Source: an uncultured Roseobacter sp.
Lineage (GTDB): Bacteria > Pseudomonadota > Alphaproteobacteria > Rhodobacterales > Rhodobacteraceae
DNA length: 64,000 nt
Assembly: GCF_947492555.1 (NCBI RefSeq)
Contig: NZ_CANLNE010000001.1
Span: 186,001 to 250,000 of the forward strand
Direction of reading: 5' to 3'
Below, piece by piece: positions 37,052-45,900 of the stretch (positions within the stretch are counted from its first letter, which is position 1; every line of letters begins with the position of its first letter). The notes under the pieces are model-generated. The model saw only the letters and a program-made list of their open reading frames with translations, ran no database searches and was not told where the DNA came from. The translations under genes and the position numbers were made by a program.

Positions 37052-37118
37052 CGTACCCCCAGATTGGGGGTCATTTTGGGGGTACGCTGAAACCCGTGAT
37101 GCGGAGCGTACCCCCAGA
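37052..37118. repeat. Arm-type repeats (CGTACCCCCA) in front of the integrase
   Basis: CGTACCCCCAGA occurs at 37052-37063 and 37107-37118, and its core occurs inverted (TGGGGGTACG) at 37077-37086, with a partial inverted copy at 37064-37071. The last copy runs into the integrase start codon at 37118. Related inverted copies lie near the right end at 45646-45655 and 45656-45666. This fits recognition sites for the DUF4102 arm-binding domain and autoregulation of the integrase. Confidence 0.6.
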
Positions 37119-38306
37119 TGCCTCTGAGTGACGCCAAGATTCGAAACCTGAAATCCAAGTCAAAGCCGTACAAAGTAAGCGACTTCGATGGTCTTTTCGT
37201 GCTGGTCAAAGTCAGTGGCTCAAAGTCATGGCGGTTCAAGTACCGCATCGACGGTAAGGAAAAGCTCATTGTGTTCGGCGACTACCCTGCCGTCGGCCTG
37301 AGCAAGGCCCGTGAGTTGCGGGACGCCGCCCGAACAAACCTTGCCGCTGGCCTTGATCCATCAGAACTGAAGCAGGAAGAAAAACTGCGTCGCGCGGAAG
37401 CCAGTGGCCAAACCTTCGAAAAGATAGGTGCAGCCTTCTTGGCCAAGCAGCGCAAAGAAGGAAAGTCAAAAGCCACGCTCGACAAAACCGCTTATCATCT
37501 GAAGCTCGCCAACCGCGATTTTGGGAAGAAACCCATCACTGCGATAACCGCGCCGATGATCCTGCGAGTTCTGCGAAAGGTCGAAGCGAAGGGCAACTAC
37601 GAGACCGCGCACCGCTTGCGCGCGCGCATTGGGTCTGTGTTCCGCTATGCGGTTGCAAGTGGCCTTGCGGAAACCGACCCAACCTATGCGTTGCGCGATG
37701 CTCTGATCCGACCAACCCGCCAGCATCGTTCCGCGATAACGGATCCGACAGCATTCGGTGCACTCTTGCGTGAAATCGACGTCTTTGATGGTCAGACGAC
37801 AACGCGCATTGCTCTTCAACTTCTGGCGTTACTTGCCCAGCGCCCCGGAGAGTTGCGGCATGCCAAATGGAGCGAGTTCGACGAAACAGAAAAAGTATGG
37901 GCCATCCCTGCTGGCAAAATGAAGATGCGCCGCGATCACTTTGTCCCTCTTGCGGATCAAGCGATCAAGTTGCTTGATGAATTGCGCCCTCTGACCGGCG
38001 CAAGCGAATAGTTCTTCCCCTCCCTGCGCTCATGGCACCGACCGATGAGCGAAAACACCATGAACGCGGCACTCCGGCGCATGGGGTATTCCGGCAACGA
38101 AATGACGGCTCACGGATTCCCCGCCACCTTTTTCAACATTGGCCAACGAAAGCGGCCTTTGGAACCCCGACGCAATCGAACGTGCTTTGGCACATGAGGA
38201 ACGCAACGAAGTGCGCAGGGCGTATGCACGAGGCGCACATTGGGACGAGCGGATGAGACTTTCAAACTGGTGGGCTGGATATGTTGATGAACTAAGGTCA
38301 AGTTGA
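37118..38306 (+). pseudogene. P4-type tyrosine integrase, inactivated
   Basis: The ancestral frame encodes about 395 residues: an N-terminal DUF4102 arm-binding domain (LSDAKIRNLKSKSKPYKVSD), a SAM-like core-binding domain at about 100-185 and a catalytic domain. The box I arginine is present (AQRPGELRHAKW). Three lesions follow. A TAG at 38009-38011 sits where an aromatic codon is expected (ASE-stop-FFPSLRSW). The conserved HGFR reads HGFP (CCC at 38120-38122), losing a catalytic arginine. A five-T run at 38129-38133 shifts the frame; removing one T restores TFSTLANESGLWNPDAIERALAH and then the catalytic tyrosine in RRAYARG, ending at the TGA at 38304-38306. The island should not excise with this enzyme. 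Confidence 0.88.
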
Positions 38307-38430
38307 TCCGACATTGAACAACGACACATGAATTATGGACAAATCAGAACAAGTTGCTCGCTTTCTCTGAATACTCACGCAAATTGGCGGAGGTCTGTTC
38401 ATTGGCCCGAACGAACCGGAAATCCCGCCA

Positions 38431-39246
38431 ATGGGTGATGAATACAAAGTGCGGATGTCGCGCTTGTTTGCAAAACGCGACGAAATGTCGAAGCAGATCC
38501 GCACCGAACTATCGCAGTTTCCGCCGGAGCAACTTGAGCAGTCTTTTGGCACCGACGGAAAGACCCTATCGGAAGATGCAAAACAATTCGTTGCAAGATA
38601 CCGAAAAGAGGTGGAGGTGACGTTTGGTCGACTGAAGCCGTGGTATTCAGCGCCGCTCTTTGGCACAAAGCAATTGGCCGATTTTGAACACTGGGCAAAG
38701 CACGAATTTTTGTCACTGGATGAGGTTGTATGGCTGTCAGTCGGGTTTGAACCAGAACAGCAGTTTGTCGCGTCAATTAAAGAGTTTGACCAACTAGGCA
38801 GCAGGCAAAAGGCCGATGAAGTGACAACCTATATGAGCCGTCACAGGGAAATAATCCGGCGAAAATTCGACCCCTACGACCAAAGAAACAAACCAAAGTT
38901 CGGTGAACTGTTCACATGGCTAAATGAAGTTAATCTGACGGTCCACTCTGGTTTTTACGATTTGGTGTCGCGTAGAGCGGCAACGGCTGGCAAAGGTTCA
39001 CAGCCTGATTTGACGAACAAGAATGATGGCAAGCTTGACGGTCGCGAGCGTGCGTCATTGGTGAAGCTCATAGCGGCGATGGCGATAGATGCATACGGCT
39101 TCGATCCCAAAGAGAAGCGCAGCGACATTCCCAATGAGATAGAAGGAATCGCAGATCGTCTGGGCCTGAACCTAACCAGCAAAACAATTCGAAAGTATCT
39201 CCGAGAAGGTTCAGAGAAACTACCTGAGGACTGGAAGCCGGAGTAA
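38431..39246 (+). CDS. Hypothetical island protein, probably N-terminally interrupted
   Basis: 271 residues with no family I can name; soluble, charged, and ending in a compact block (SDIPNEIEGIADRLGLNLTSKTIRKYL) that looks like a DNA-binding or accessory helix-turn-helix. The same frame stays coding-like upstream: from ATG 38335 it reads MDKSEQVARFL, then TGA at 38368-38370, then ILTQIGGGLFIGPNEPEIPP into the ATG used here. The true start is therefore probably 38335 with a nonsense mutation. The gene lies between the integrase and the AlpA-like gene, a common place for accessory proteins in P4-type islands. AT content is higher than in the flanking chromosome. Confidence 0.55.
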   Translation: MGDEYKVRMSRLFAKRDEMSKQIRTELSQFPPEQLEQSFGTDGKTLSEDAKQFVARYRKEVEVTFGRLKPWYSAPLFGTKQLADFEHWAKHEFLSLDEVVWLSVGFEPEQQFVASIKEFDQLGSRQKADEVTTYMSRHREIIRRKFDPYDQRNKPKFGELFTWLNEVNLTVHSGFYDLVSRRAATAGKGSQPDLTNKNDGKLDGRERASLVKLIAAMAIDAYGFDPKEKRSDIPNEIEGIADRLGLNLTSKTIRKYLREGSEKLPEDWKPE

Positions 39247-39392
39247 GGTTATTTCCTCAGGAAATAGCGGGATTTAATTCTTTTAAAATCATAGGCCTAT
39301 AACTGTTTCCGGGCGGCGAAACCTGTTTCCCCTCTGATTTCAAGCTTTGATCCAGAACCTGATCACATCACCTCACACAAGGATTGATCAGA

Positions 39393-39599
39393 ATGGACAA
39401 TACAGTATTTCCCCAGACCGGCCTCGTACGTCTTTCCCAGATTTTAGCGCCTGCCGGACCCATCCCAGTTTCAAAGTCTGCATGGTGGCAGGGTGTGAAA
39501 GAAGGGCGCTTTCCACAACCACAAAAACTTGGTCCACGCACTACGGTTTGGAAGGTTGAAGACATCCGCGCACTTTTCGAAGGTGACGCTGATGGCTAA
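39393..39599 (+). CDS. AlpA-like helix-turn-helix regulator (excisionase type)
   Basis: 68 residues. The layout TGLVRLSQIL, then VSKSAWWQGVKEGRFPQPQKLGPR, then VWKVEDIRALFEG is the AlpA/MerR-like excisionase pattern. Such proteins control integrase expression or direct excision in P4-type islands. ATG 39393 is chosen over an upstream TTG because AAGGA lies at a suitable distance. The IS remnant begins about a dozen bases after its stop. Confidence 0.75.
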   Translation: MDNTVFPQTGLVRLSQILAPAGPIPVSKSAWWQGVKEGRFPQPQKLGPRTTVWKVEDIRALFEGDADG

Positions 39600-39611
39600 G
39601 TATCCGAACCC

Positions 39612-40106
39612 CATCTGATCGCTCATGGACCAACCGACCACACGGCGCGAGAACAGATCGATGACGACCGCGACGTAAAGCCAGCCCTCAGCCGTCCAGA
39701 CGTAGGTGAAGTCGGCCACCCATTTCTGGTTCGGGCCGTTTGCGTCGCACTCTCGCTCAAGCACGTTGGCAGCTATGATCGACCTCGTACCCTCGTCTTT
39801 CGGTGGTTGCCGACGCTTTGGACGAGCTCTGAAGGCCGCCTGCCGCATCAATCGCTCGACGCAATGCAACCCGCAGGAATAGCCCTCTTCAAGAAGATCG
39901 TGCCAGACCCGTCGAGCACCATAGGTTCGGTCTGATCGCAGAAAGCTCGCACGGATCGCCGCCGATAGCTCTTCGTCGCGGATCGACCGGTCGCTGCGTG
40001 ATCGCGTCAGCCAGGCATGGAAGCCGCTTCGTGACACACCGAGCGCGTCACACATCCAACTGACTGGCCAGATCCCTCGCTGTTTCGCCACAAACCCAAA
40101 CATCAC
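39612..40106 (-). pseudogene. IS3-family transposase orfB, 3'-truncated
   Basis: About 165 codons match an IS3-type OrfB: an HTH_21 region (CDALGVSRSGFHAWLTR), a linker with RTYGARRVWHDL, and the first part of the rve integrase domain with the first catalytic aspartate (WVADFTYVWT). Homology stops after VVGWSMSDQM; the second aspartate and the glutamate of the DDE triad are gone. The reading continues for 40 non-homologous codons antisense to alpA. Confidence 0.75.
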
Positions 40107-40392
40107 AGCTGGTCCTTGGCGAAGTAGGCCGCGGCCTTTTGTAAGATGTCCCGCTCCGCCTTCAGTTTCGACACTTCGCGCCGCAGGTTCCTGGGCTCTT
40201 CCTGTTCTGGGGTTAGCTTGCCGTGACCGGGGAACGCAGCCGACCCGTCTGTCTCAGATGCCCGCACCCACCGGCGAAGCACAGTCCGTGTATTCCAAGA
40301 TCCCTTGAAGCCTGCGCCGTGCTGACGCCACGCTTCGTTATCAACTCCACCGCTTCCTGCTTGAACTCGCGGCTGAATGCTCTTCTCGTCAT
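40103..40392 (-). pseudogene. IS3-family transposase orfA, frameshifted
   Basis: The N-terminal part (MTRRAFSREFKQEAVELITK) is in one frame and the C-terminal part (TVLRRWVRASETDGSAAFPG, ending LQKAAAYFAKDQL) in another. The break is at about 40286, where one base appears to be missing between the codons for 'IHG' and 'TVLRRW'. The intact protein would be a HTH_Tnp_1 DNA-binding subunit. Confidence 0.72.
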
Positions 40393-40445
40393 CTAGATTC
40401 TCCAGTTTCATGAACATCTTATCTCGGTGTCCACAAAACCAGCAG

Positions 40446-41007
40446 CAGGCCAGTGCTGGTCCTCGTCGGCTTAACTTCGAGGGCCGCCGAGGTCGAGTCT
40501 GTTTAGTTTGAAACGGCGTGGTCGTTGTCTCGCGAATTAAAAAACGCTTTGCAAGGAGCTTAGGCAAGATGGTTTTCCGGAAGACCCCGTGAACTACCTC
40601 CAAGCTACAAATTCTAATCCTAGTCATTTGATTTAAAAAACAACATACCGAGCCCGTATTCCTGCAAGACCTACCTGCGGGCGTGCGGGTTCCGCTGTCA
40701 GGGATGACCAGTATATCGTCGGGGTCGAAGGAAACCATCGGGGAAATGGGTGGCATCTGATGATGCACCTACGTCTTCGTTCGACGCTCTGGTCGAGTGT
40801 GGTGTGAGTAAAGGACAGTTGAGATATGCGGAATACACTTGAAACCGTGACATGCCACGGACACGTCTACGCGTCTCCCGTCGGACGGGACGTCCCACAA
40901 TACTCCTTTATCCGACTTCCCGCTGGCCAGAGCTCAGCATCACACAAATCCACATCGGTTTAGACGGCACCTGACGCGTTGCGTCTGCTTGAAAAGGAGT
41001 AACGATT
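40446..41007. other. Intergenic region upstream of the first island RTX gene
   Basis: About 560 bases with no recognisable gene. Two overlapping inverted repeats stand out at 40875-40895: TCCCGTC-G-GACGGGA and the perfect palindrome GGGACGTCCC (40886-40895). They could be an operator for the downstream RTX gene. A good ribosome site (AAGGAGT) precedes the ATG at 41008. Confidence 0.4.
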
Positions 41008-43218
41008 ATGCCCGCAAAGACAGCCATCCATGGTCACGCGACCCAAGATGATCACATCAACATCAACTTCCATCCCAAATTTCTCGACCACACTTGGAAT
41101 CGGGAGATTTTTGGCCACGGCGGCAATGACACGTTTTACTACACGCCGGGCCAGGGGGGTGATGTCTACAGCCGGAACTTTCATGATCACTACTATTTCG
41201 GCGGATCAGGCAGCGACACGGTCAGCTACGCCTGGTCGACCTATGACCTGAACATCCGTCTGAACCTTGGCTGGGGTGAGATTCACGGTCTAAATTACAC
41301 ATTGTACGAGCCGGAGACCGGCCAGTCTGTGTACACCGAATACGACGCGAAGGAATACTACGATTCCATCGAGAACGTCACCGGCGGTCAGGGCAACGAC
41401 TACATCAAAGGCGACCTCGCTGCCAATGTGCTCATCGGCGGTGACGGCATGGACACGGTGCTCGGTGGGGGCGGCAATGACTCCGTGCGAGGTGGTGACC
41501 ATGCGGATTTCGTCGATGGGGGCCACGGGAATGACACTGTCAGGGGCGATGCCGGAAACGACTCCCTCTTCGGCTGGTGGGATGATGACATAGTCTACGG
41601 AGGGACCGGCAACGACACCCTGGACGGCGGCTATGGCAACGACAGCATGCATGGCGGCGAACACGGCGACTTCATGGAGGGTGGCTTTGGCGCCGATACC
41701 ATGCATGGCGACAACGGCGGCGACTGGATGAGCGGCGATGACGACAACGATGTCATGTACGGCGGGTCCGGCACCGACTCGATGTTTGGCGACGATGGCA
41801 ACGACACCCTTTGGGGCGGCAGCGAGGATGACCTGATCAACGGCGGCGAAGGCAACGACGAGCTGCATGGTGACGAAGGGGACGACACGCTCAACGGCGG
41901 CGGCGGCGATGACGATCTGGAGGGCGGCCTCGGCGATGACGTGCTCAATGGCGGCACCGGCCTGGACCTCGCAGTCTATGACACACCCGATTTCGTCGAG
42001 GTCCGGCTGGACCTTGGCGGCTCTTATGGCGCCATGGGCGAGGACACGTTCAACAGCATTGAAGGGGCCTTGATCCTCGGCAGCGGCGATGCGCTGGTCT
42101 ATGGCAACAGCGATGACAACGCGATCCTCCTCGGCTCCGGCAACGACACCGCCTATGCGGGTGATGGCAACGACTCGATCCTGGGTAATGCCGGGGCCGA
42201 CAATCTCTGGGGACAAGAGGGCCATGATTACATCAACGGCGGCGACGGCGCAGACACCGTAGAAGGCGGTGACGGGGACGACACCATCCTTGGCGAGGAT
42301 GACGACGACACGCTTTATGGCCGCGATGGTGATGACCTCATCAGCGGGGGCGACGGGGACGACTCCGTGAATGGTGGCGCCGACAACGACACGCTGATCG
42401 GCGGTGAGGGTGAAGACACGCTGATAGGCAGCTCCGGCCATGACAGCATCGAAGGCGGCAACGGTGACGACATCATCCAGTCCGGGTCTGGCAATGACAC
42501 GGTCATGGGGGGCGACGGCAACGACTACATCAATGGGTTCACCGGGACGCATCTTATGTACGGCGGTGACGGTCACGACACGATCTCCGGTGCCGAAGGG
42601 GCCGATACGCTCTATGGCGACAATGGCAATGATGTCATCGAGGGCTCGCTGGGTGACGACTCCATCGGCGGCGGGATCGGCCACGACGATCTCACCGGCG
42701 GCGAGGGCGAGGACACGCTGAAAGGCGCGTCGGGCAATGACACCATCGACGGCGGTGAAGGCAACGACGTCATCCGGGGCGGGCGCGGCGACGATCTGCT
42801 GATCGGTGGCGAGGGCGAGAACGAGATCCACACCGGCAAGGGCAACGACATCGTGGCCTGGGAAGCGGGCGCGGTCGGGTTCTCCAATATCCTCGATTTC
42901 AACCTCAACTCCGACATCCTGCAGTTCGGGCCCGGGTTCCTGAAGGTCTATGAGGTCAAGGGCAAGACGCTCGATGATCTCACGACGCTGATGATGATCG
43001 GCGACGACACCTACCTTGGCGCCGAGACTCAGGATGCGGGCTGGCAGTGGATCGCGCGGTTCGAGGGCATCCACGAGGACGACCTGCAGGCCAAGATCGA
43101 GGATCTGTCGATTGTCGGCATCGAGCCCGGCCCGGGTGCGCCAGGCGGGTGGAGCCCCGAAGAGGACGACCCCTTCGGTGGCCTCAACCCGATCCTGTCC
43201 GACGAATTTGTCTTTTGA
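41008..43218 (+). CDS. RTX calcium-binding repeat protein, island-borne
   Basis: 736 residues. A histidine-rich N-terminus (HGHATQDDHINI) without signal peptide is followed by three long blocks of haemolysin-type nonapeptides (GGxGxDxxx) at about residues 110-310, 375-460 and 465-610, which form calcium-dependent parallel beta rolls. A C-terminal secretion region ends in SDEFVF. It has no enzymatic domain I can recognise, so a structural, adhesive or surface-layer role is likely. AAGGAGT lies at a normal distance from the ATG. No T1SS genes are in the island; the exporter at 11887-16793 is a likely route. Confidence 0.85.
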   Translation: MPAKTAIHGHATQDDHININFHPKFLDHTWNREIFGHGGNDTFYYTPGQGGDVYSRNFHDHYYFGGSGSDTVSYAWSTYDLNIRLNLGWGEIHGLNYTLYEPETGQSVYTEYDAKEYYDSIENVTGGQGNDYIKGDLAANVLIGGDGMDTVLGGGGNDSVRGGDHADFVDGGHGNDTVRGDAGNDSLFGWWDDDIVYGGTGNDTLDGGYGNDSMHGGEHGDFMEGGFGADTMHGDNGGDWMSGDDDNDVMYGGSGTDSMFGDDGNDTLWGGSEDDLINGGEGNDELHGDEGDDTLNGGGGDDDLEGGLGDDVLNGGTGLDLAVYDTPDFVEVRLDLGGSYGAMGEDTFNSIEGALILGSGDALVYGNSDDNAILLGSGNDTAYAGDGNDSILGNAGADNLWGQEGHDYINGGDGADTVEGGDGDDTILGEDDDDTLYGRDGDDLISGGDGDDSVNGGADNDTLIGGEGEDTLIGSSGHDSIEGGNGDDIIQSGSGNDTVMGGDGNDYINGFTGTHLMYGGDGHDTISGAEGADTLYGDNGNDVIEGSLGDDSIGGGIGHDDLTGGEGEDTLKGASGNDTIDGGEGNDVIRGGRGDDLLIGGEGENEIHTGKGNDIVAWEAGAVGFSNILDFNLNSDILQFGPGFLKVYEVKGKTLDDLTTLMMIGDDTYLGAETQDAGWQWIARFEGIHEDDLQAKIEDLSIVGIEPGPGAPGGWSPEEDDPFGGLNPILSDEFVF

Positions 43219-43313
43219 TGAAGGTGAGTGCTGCGCGGGCGCGTTGTGCGCGCAGTTTTAAATATTGATCAAAGACTTAGCGACGCGTGCCGGGTCTCGA
43301 AAGGAGTAAGAGA

Positions 43314-45176
43314 ATGGGTAAACCAAACACACAAATTACCTTCTATGACGTGATCGGAACCAACAACTCGGATTATTTTTACATTGATTCGGTGAGCAAT
43401 GATGAAGGGCACCCGACGACCGCGGGCAATCACTGGACGCATTGGTTTTACTTCTTGGGCGGCAACGACTTTGTCGTCTTCAACCCTAAAGTGGATTGGA
43501 GCCCGACCAAGTCTCCCGACAAGGTGTATTTTGATGGAGGCGCCGGCACGGACTGGTTCAGCCTGGGCCATGTGGATGAAGACATCGTTCTGGACCTTGG
43601 CCAGGAGTACGGCCGGATCGAGATGCCCAACTACGTCTATTGGGACAAGGGGATCAACGATTGGAAGATCGTCGATCATGACATTCACTTCGAGATCTAC
43701 AACTTCGAAAATGTCACTGGCGGCTCCGGCAACGATAAGATCCGGGGCGACAATGGTGACAACGTCATCAACGGCATGCGCGGCAATGACACGCTCTACG
43801 GCCATGGCGGAAATGATGTGATCTCCGGGGGCAAAGACGAAGACAGCATCTACGGCGGCAACGATCACGATACGCTGGCCGGGAATGAAGGCGATGACCA
43901 CCTCTGGGGCGAAAACGGCAACGATTCCATGGGCGGCGGCGATGGCGAGGACACGCTGGAGGGCGGCGCTGGCCACGATAAGATCTTCGGTGGCGAAGAT
44001 GATGACGTGATCTACGGTGGCGAAGGCAGAGATACTCTGGAAGGGGATGCTGGTAATGACAGCATCTGGGGCGGCTCTGGGTTCGACCGGGTGGTCTATG
44101 ACACGAACGACGATGTAAAGGTCTGGCTCTGGGCCGAACTGGCCCAAGCCGGCAATCTGGGCACCGATGAGATTTACGACATTGAAGGTGTTGAGACTGG
44201 AAATGGCGACGATCTGGTGCAGGGCACAATGGGTAGCAACCTGATGTGGCTTTCCGGTGGCGATGACGCCGGGACCGGATATGAAGGCCAAGACTCCATG
44301 TGGGGCGGAGACGGCAACGACACGCTCTTTGGCGGCGATGACAATGACCTGCTTCACGGCGGCAATCACGACGACAGTATCAATGGCGGCGATGGCTTTG
44401 ACACCATCACCGGTGACCACGGCAATGACACCCTGATTGGTGAAGACGGTGATGACATGATCGACGGCGGCGATGGCAACGACGTCATTGATGCGGGCGC
44501 AAGGAATGACAGCGTCGACGGCGGTCTCGGACACGACAGCATCCTTGGCCATCATGGTTTCGATACCCTGCGTGGGGATGAGGGCAACGACACGATCAGA
44601 GGTGGTATGAACGACGATATGATCTTCGCAGGGCTTGGCGACGACCTCGTTGACGGCGGAAGCGGGGACGACATTATCCACCTCTGGTCCGGTGACAATG
44701 TGGTTCATTTCAGCAGCAATAGTGGCTTCGATCACATCTATGGGTTCAACGTTTGGGGTGATGCGCTATCATTCAACGAGTACTTGTTCGATCCGTCCGG
44801 GTTCAAAACTGATGGCAGCGGAGCGGACCCCGACGATATTCTGGTGGCTGTGCAGAACGGACAGCACGCGATACTGTTTGCGAACTACTTCAACTACAGC
44901 GATTTCGTCGCTGACGAGCAGATTTGGAGGCCTATTGCGCAGTTGATGGACGCAAGCGCCGCGGTACTGAATCAACGAATTGCGGACGGCGATATCCTGG
45001 CCGTAGAGGTGAACGGCGGCGCCCCTGATTTCGAATGGGACCCCAACACGCCAGAGAACGTCGCAAAAGGACCGCTGGGCTGGAACAGTGATGCGCAACC
45101 AGGCGTGCCGGAGGCGACGTACGATCTGTCAGAGGTGCAATTCGGTCTGCCCGAAGCGGATATGTTCGTCTTCTAG
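43314..45176 (+). CDS. RTX calcium-binding repeat protein, island-borne paralogue
   Basis: 620 residues, built like its upstream neighbour: a short N-terminal domain, nonapeptide blocks at about 135-260 and 325-460, then a roughly 150-residue C-terminal domain ending in EADMFVF. The inter-block segment FDRVVYDTNDDVKVWL matches the LDLAVYDTPDFVEVRL segment of the first protein, indicating duplication followed by divergence. The ATG at 43314 after AAGGAGT is used instead of the upstream in-frame GTG at 43287. It probably follows the same secretion route. Confidence 0.85.
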   Translation: MGKPNTQITFYDVIGTNNSDYFYIDSVSNDEGHPTTAGNHWTHWFYFLGGNDFVVFNPKVDWSPTKSPDKVYFDGGAGTDWFSLGHVDEDIVLDLGQEYGRIEMPNYVYWDKGINDWKIVDHDIHFEIYNFENVTGGSGNDKIRGDNGDNVINGMRGNDTLYGHGGNDVISGGKDEDSIYGGNDHDTLAGNEGDDHLWGENGNDSMGGGDGEDTLEGGAGHDKIFGGEDDDVIYGGEGRDTLEGDAGNDSIWGGSGFDRVVYDTNDDVKVWLWAELAQAGNLGTDEIYDIEGVETGNGDDLVQGTMGSNLMWLSGGDDAGTGYEGQDSMWGGDGNDTLFGGDDNDLLHGGNHDDSINGGDGFDTITGDHGNDTLIGEDGDDMIDGGDGNDVIDAGARNDSVDGGLGHDSILGHHGFDTLRGDEGNDTIRGGMNDDMIFAGLGDDLVDGGSGDDIIHLWSGDNVVHFSSNSGFDHIYGFNVWGDALSFNEYLFDPSGFKTDGSGADPDDILVAVQNGQHAILFANYFNYSDFVADEQIWRPIAQLMDASAAVLNQRIADGDILAVEVNGGAPDFEWDPNTPENVAKGPLGWNSDAQPGVPEATYDLSEVQFGLPEADMFVF

Positions 45177-45731
45177 AAACCGACTTTCCCATCCCTGTCA
45201 TTCTGGTTTGGACACTTGGAACTGGTCGGGCTGGGTGCGGAATCTTTGATATACTGTCGGCAAAAGAGGCGTTTAACATCCATCCGGAAGAAACGATTTT
45301 CCTCCATGTCCTTGTAGCCCCAGCACCCGTCGTCGTGACAAAGTGTATTCGATTGCTTGAGCGGGCCGTCACGTAGTTCGACAAGCAGCGAAGGTAGAGG
45401 CTTTCAACACCTGGAGCATGAAAGGTGAACATCAAGCGTACTTCGCCCGGAGGAGGGCATGTGCCGCCGAAGTCGGTATGGCATTGAACAGAGCCAGCTG
45501 GCATCTCGCTCAAGGCTCAGCAAGTCTGACCGCTACATGTGTATGGTCTGATCAATGTCGGCTTTGTCAGAAAGACTTAGAACCTTGTGCTGGTGCAGCA
45601 AAGGTCGGCTTCCCGCCCGGATACGTGACCGGACAACCAGCTCTTTGGGGGTATGATTGGGGGTACTAGTAATTTTCGCTAATATAATATTTTAATTATC
45701 AATTCTTTATGCATTTAATGTGGAGACGTAT
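45177..45731. other. Intergenic region at the right end of the island
   Basis: About 555 bases without a supportable gene. Two TGGGGGTA(C/T) copies at 45646-45666 are inverted relative to the arm-type repeats before the integrase. A very AT-rich stretch lies at 45668-45720, just before the right boundary repeat. Confidence 0.45.
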
Positions 45732-45815
45732 GGGCACCATTTCACCATATCGCAAAGTCCAGTGACATCCATTTGAGCTTTGTATGCTAGGGCTTTCACG
45801 AGAGTGTTTGTCCAG
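45732..45815 (+). repeat. Right island boundary repeat (attR)
   Basis: 45732-45750 and 45754-45774 are identical to 36945-36963 and 36967-36987, and similarity to the left copy continues to 45815. The copy retains the last eight bases of tRNA-Thr including CCA. The distance between copies defines an element of about 8.8 kb. Confidence 0.82.
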
Positions 45816-45900
45816 CTACTTTTCTTGCCGTCCGATACAATATCCCAACATCGAACGCGGTGTGTCTTACCGCAACAAGATGCGTAACATCCATGAATGA

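Larger units (their letters stand above)
39612..40445 (-). mobile_element. IS3-family insertion sequence remnant
   Basis: It contains a frameshifted orfA (40103-40392) and an orfB cut off at its 3' end near 39612, in the overlapping order typical of IS3. The left part reaches a GGTGTCCACAAAACCAGC-like stretch near 40420-40440, which I take as close to the original end. The right end with half of the DDE domain is missing, so the element cannot move on its own. Exact ends cannot be fixed by eye. Confidence 0.7.

Noticed and set aside
39612-40445. Complete IS3 element
   Set aside because: orfA is frameshifted and orfB lacks the second half of the DDE domain, so only a remnant can be claimed.
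41290-43074. 594-codon open frame on the minus strand opposite the first RTX gene
   Set aside because: It mirrors the GGxGxD repeats of the plus strand, has no family features and no ribosome site; repeats keep the antisense frame free of stops.
43269-44735. 488-codon minus-strand frame opposite the second RTX gene
   Set aside because: Same explanation as for the first RTX gene; it is low-complexity antisense of the calcium-binding repeats.
41400-45170. Tandem DNA repeats or a CRISPR-like array in the RTX region
   Set aside because: The periodicity is nine codons and encodes GGxGxDxxx; there are no conserved direct repeats with unique spacers.
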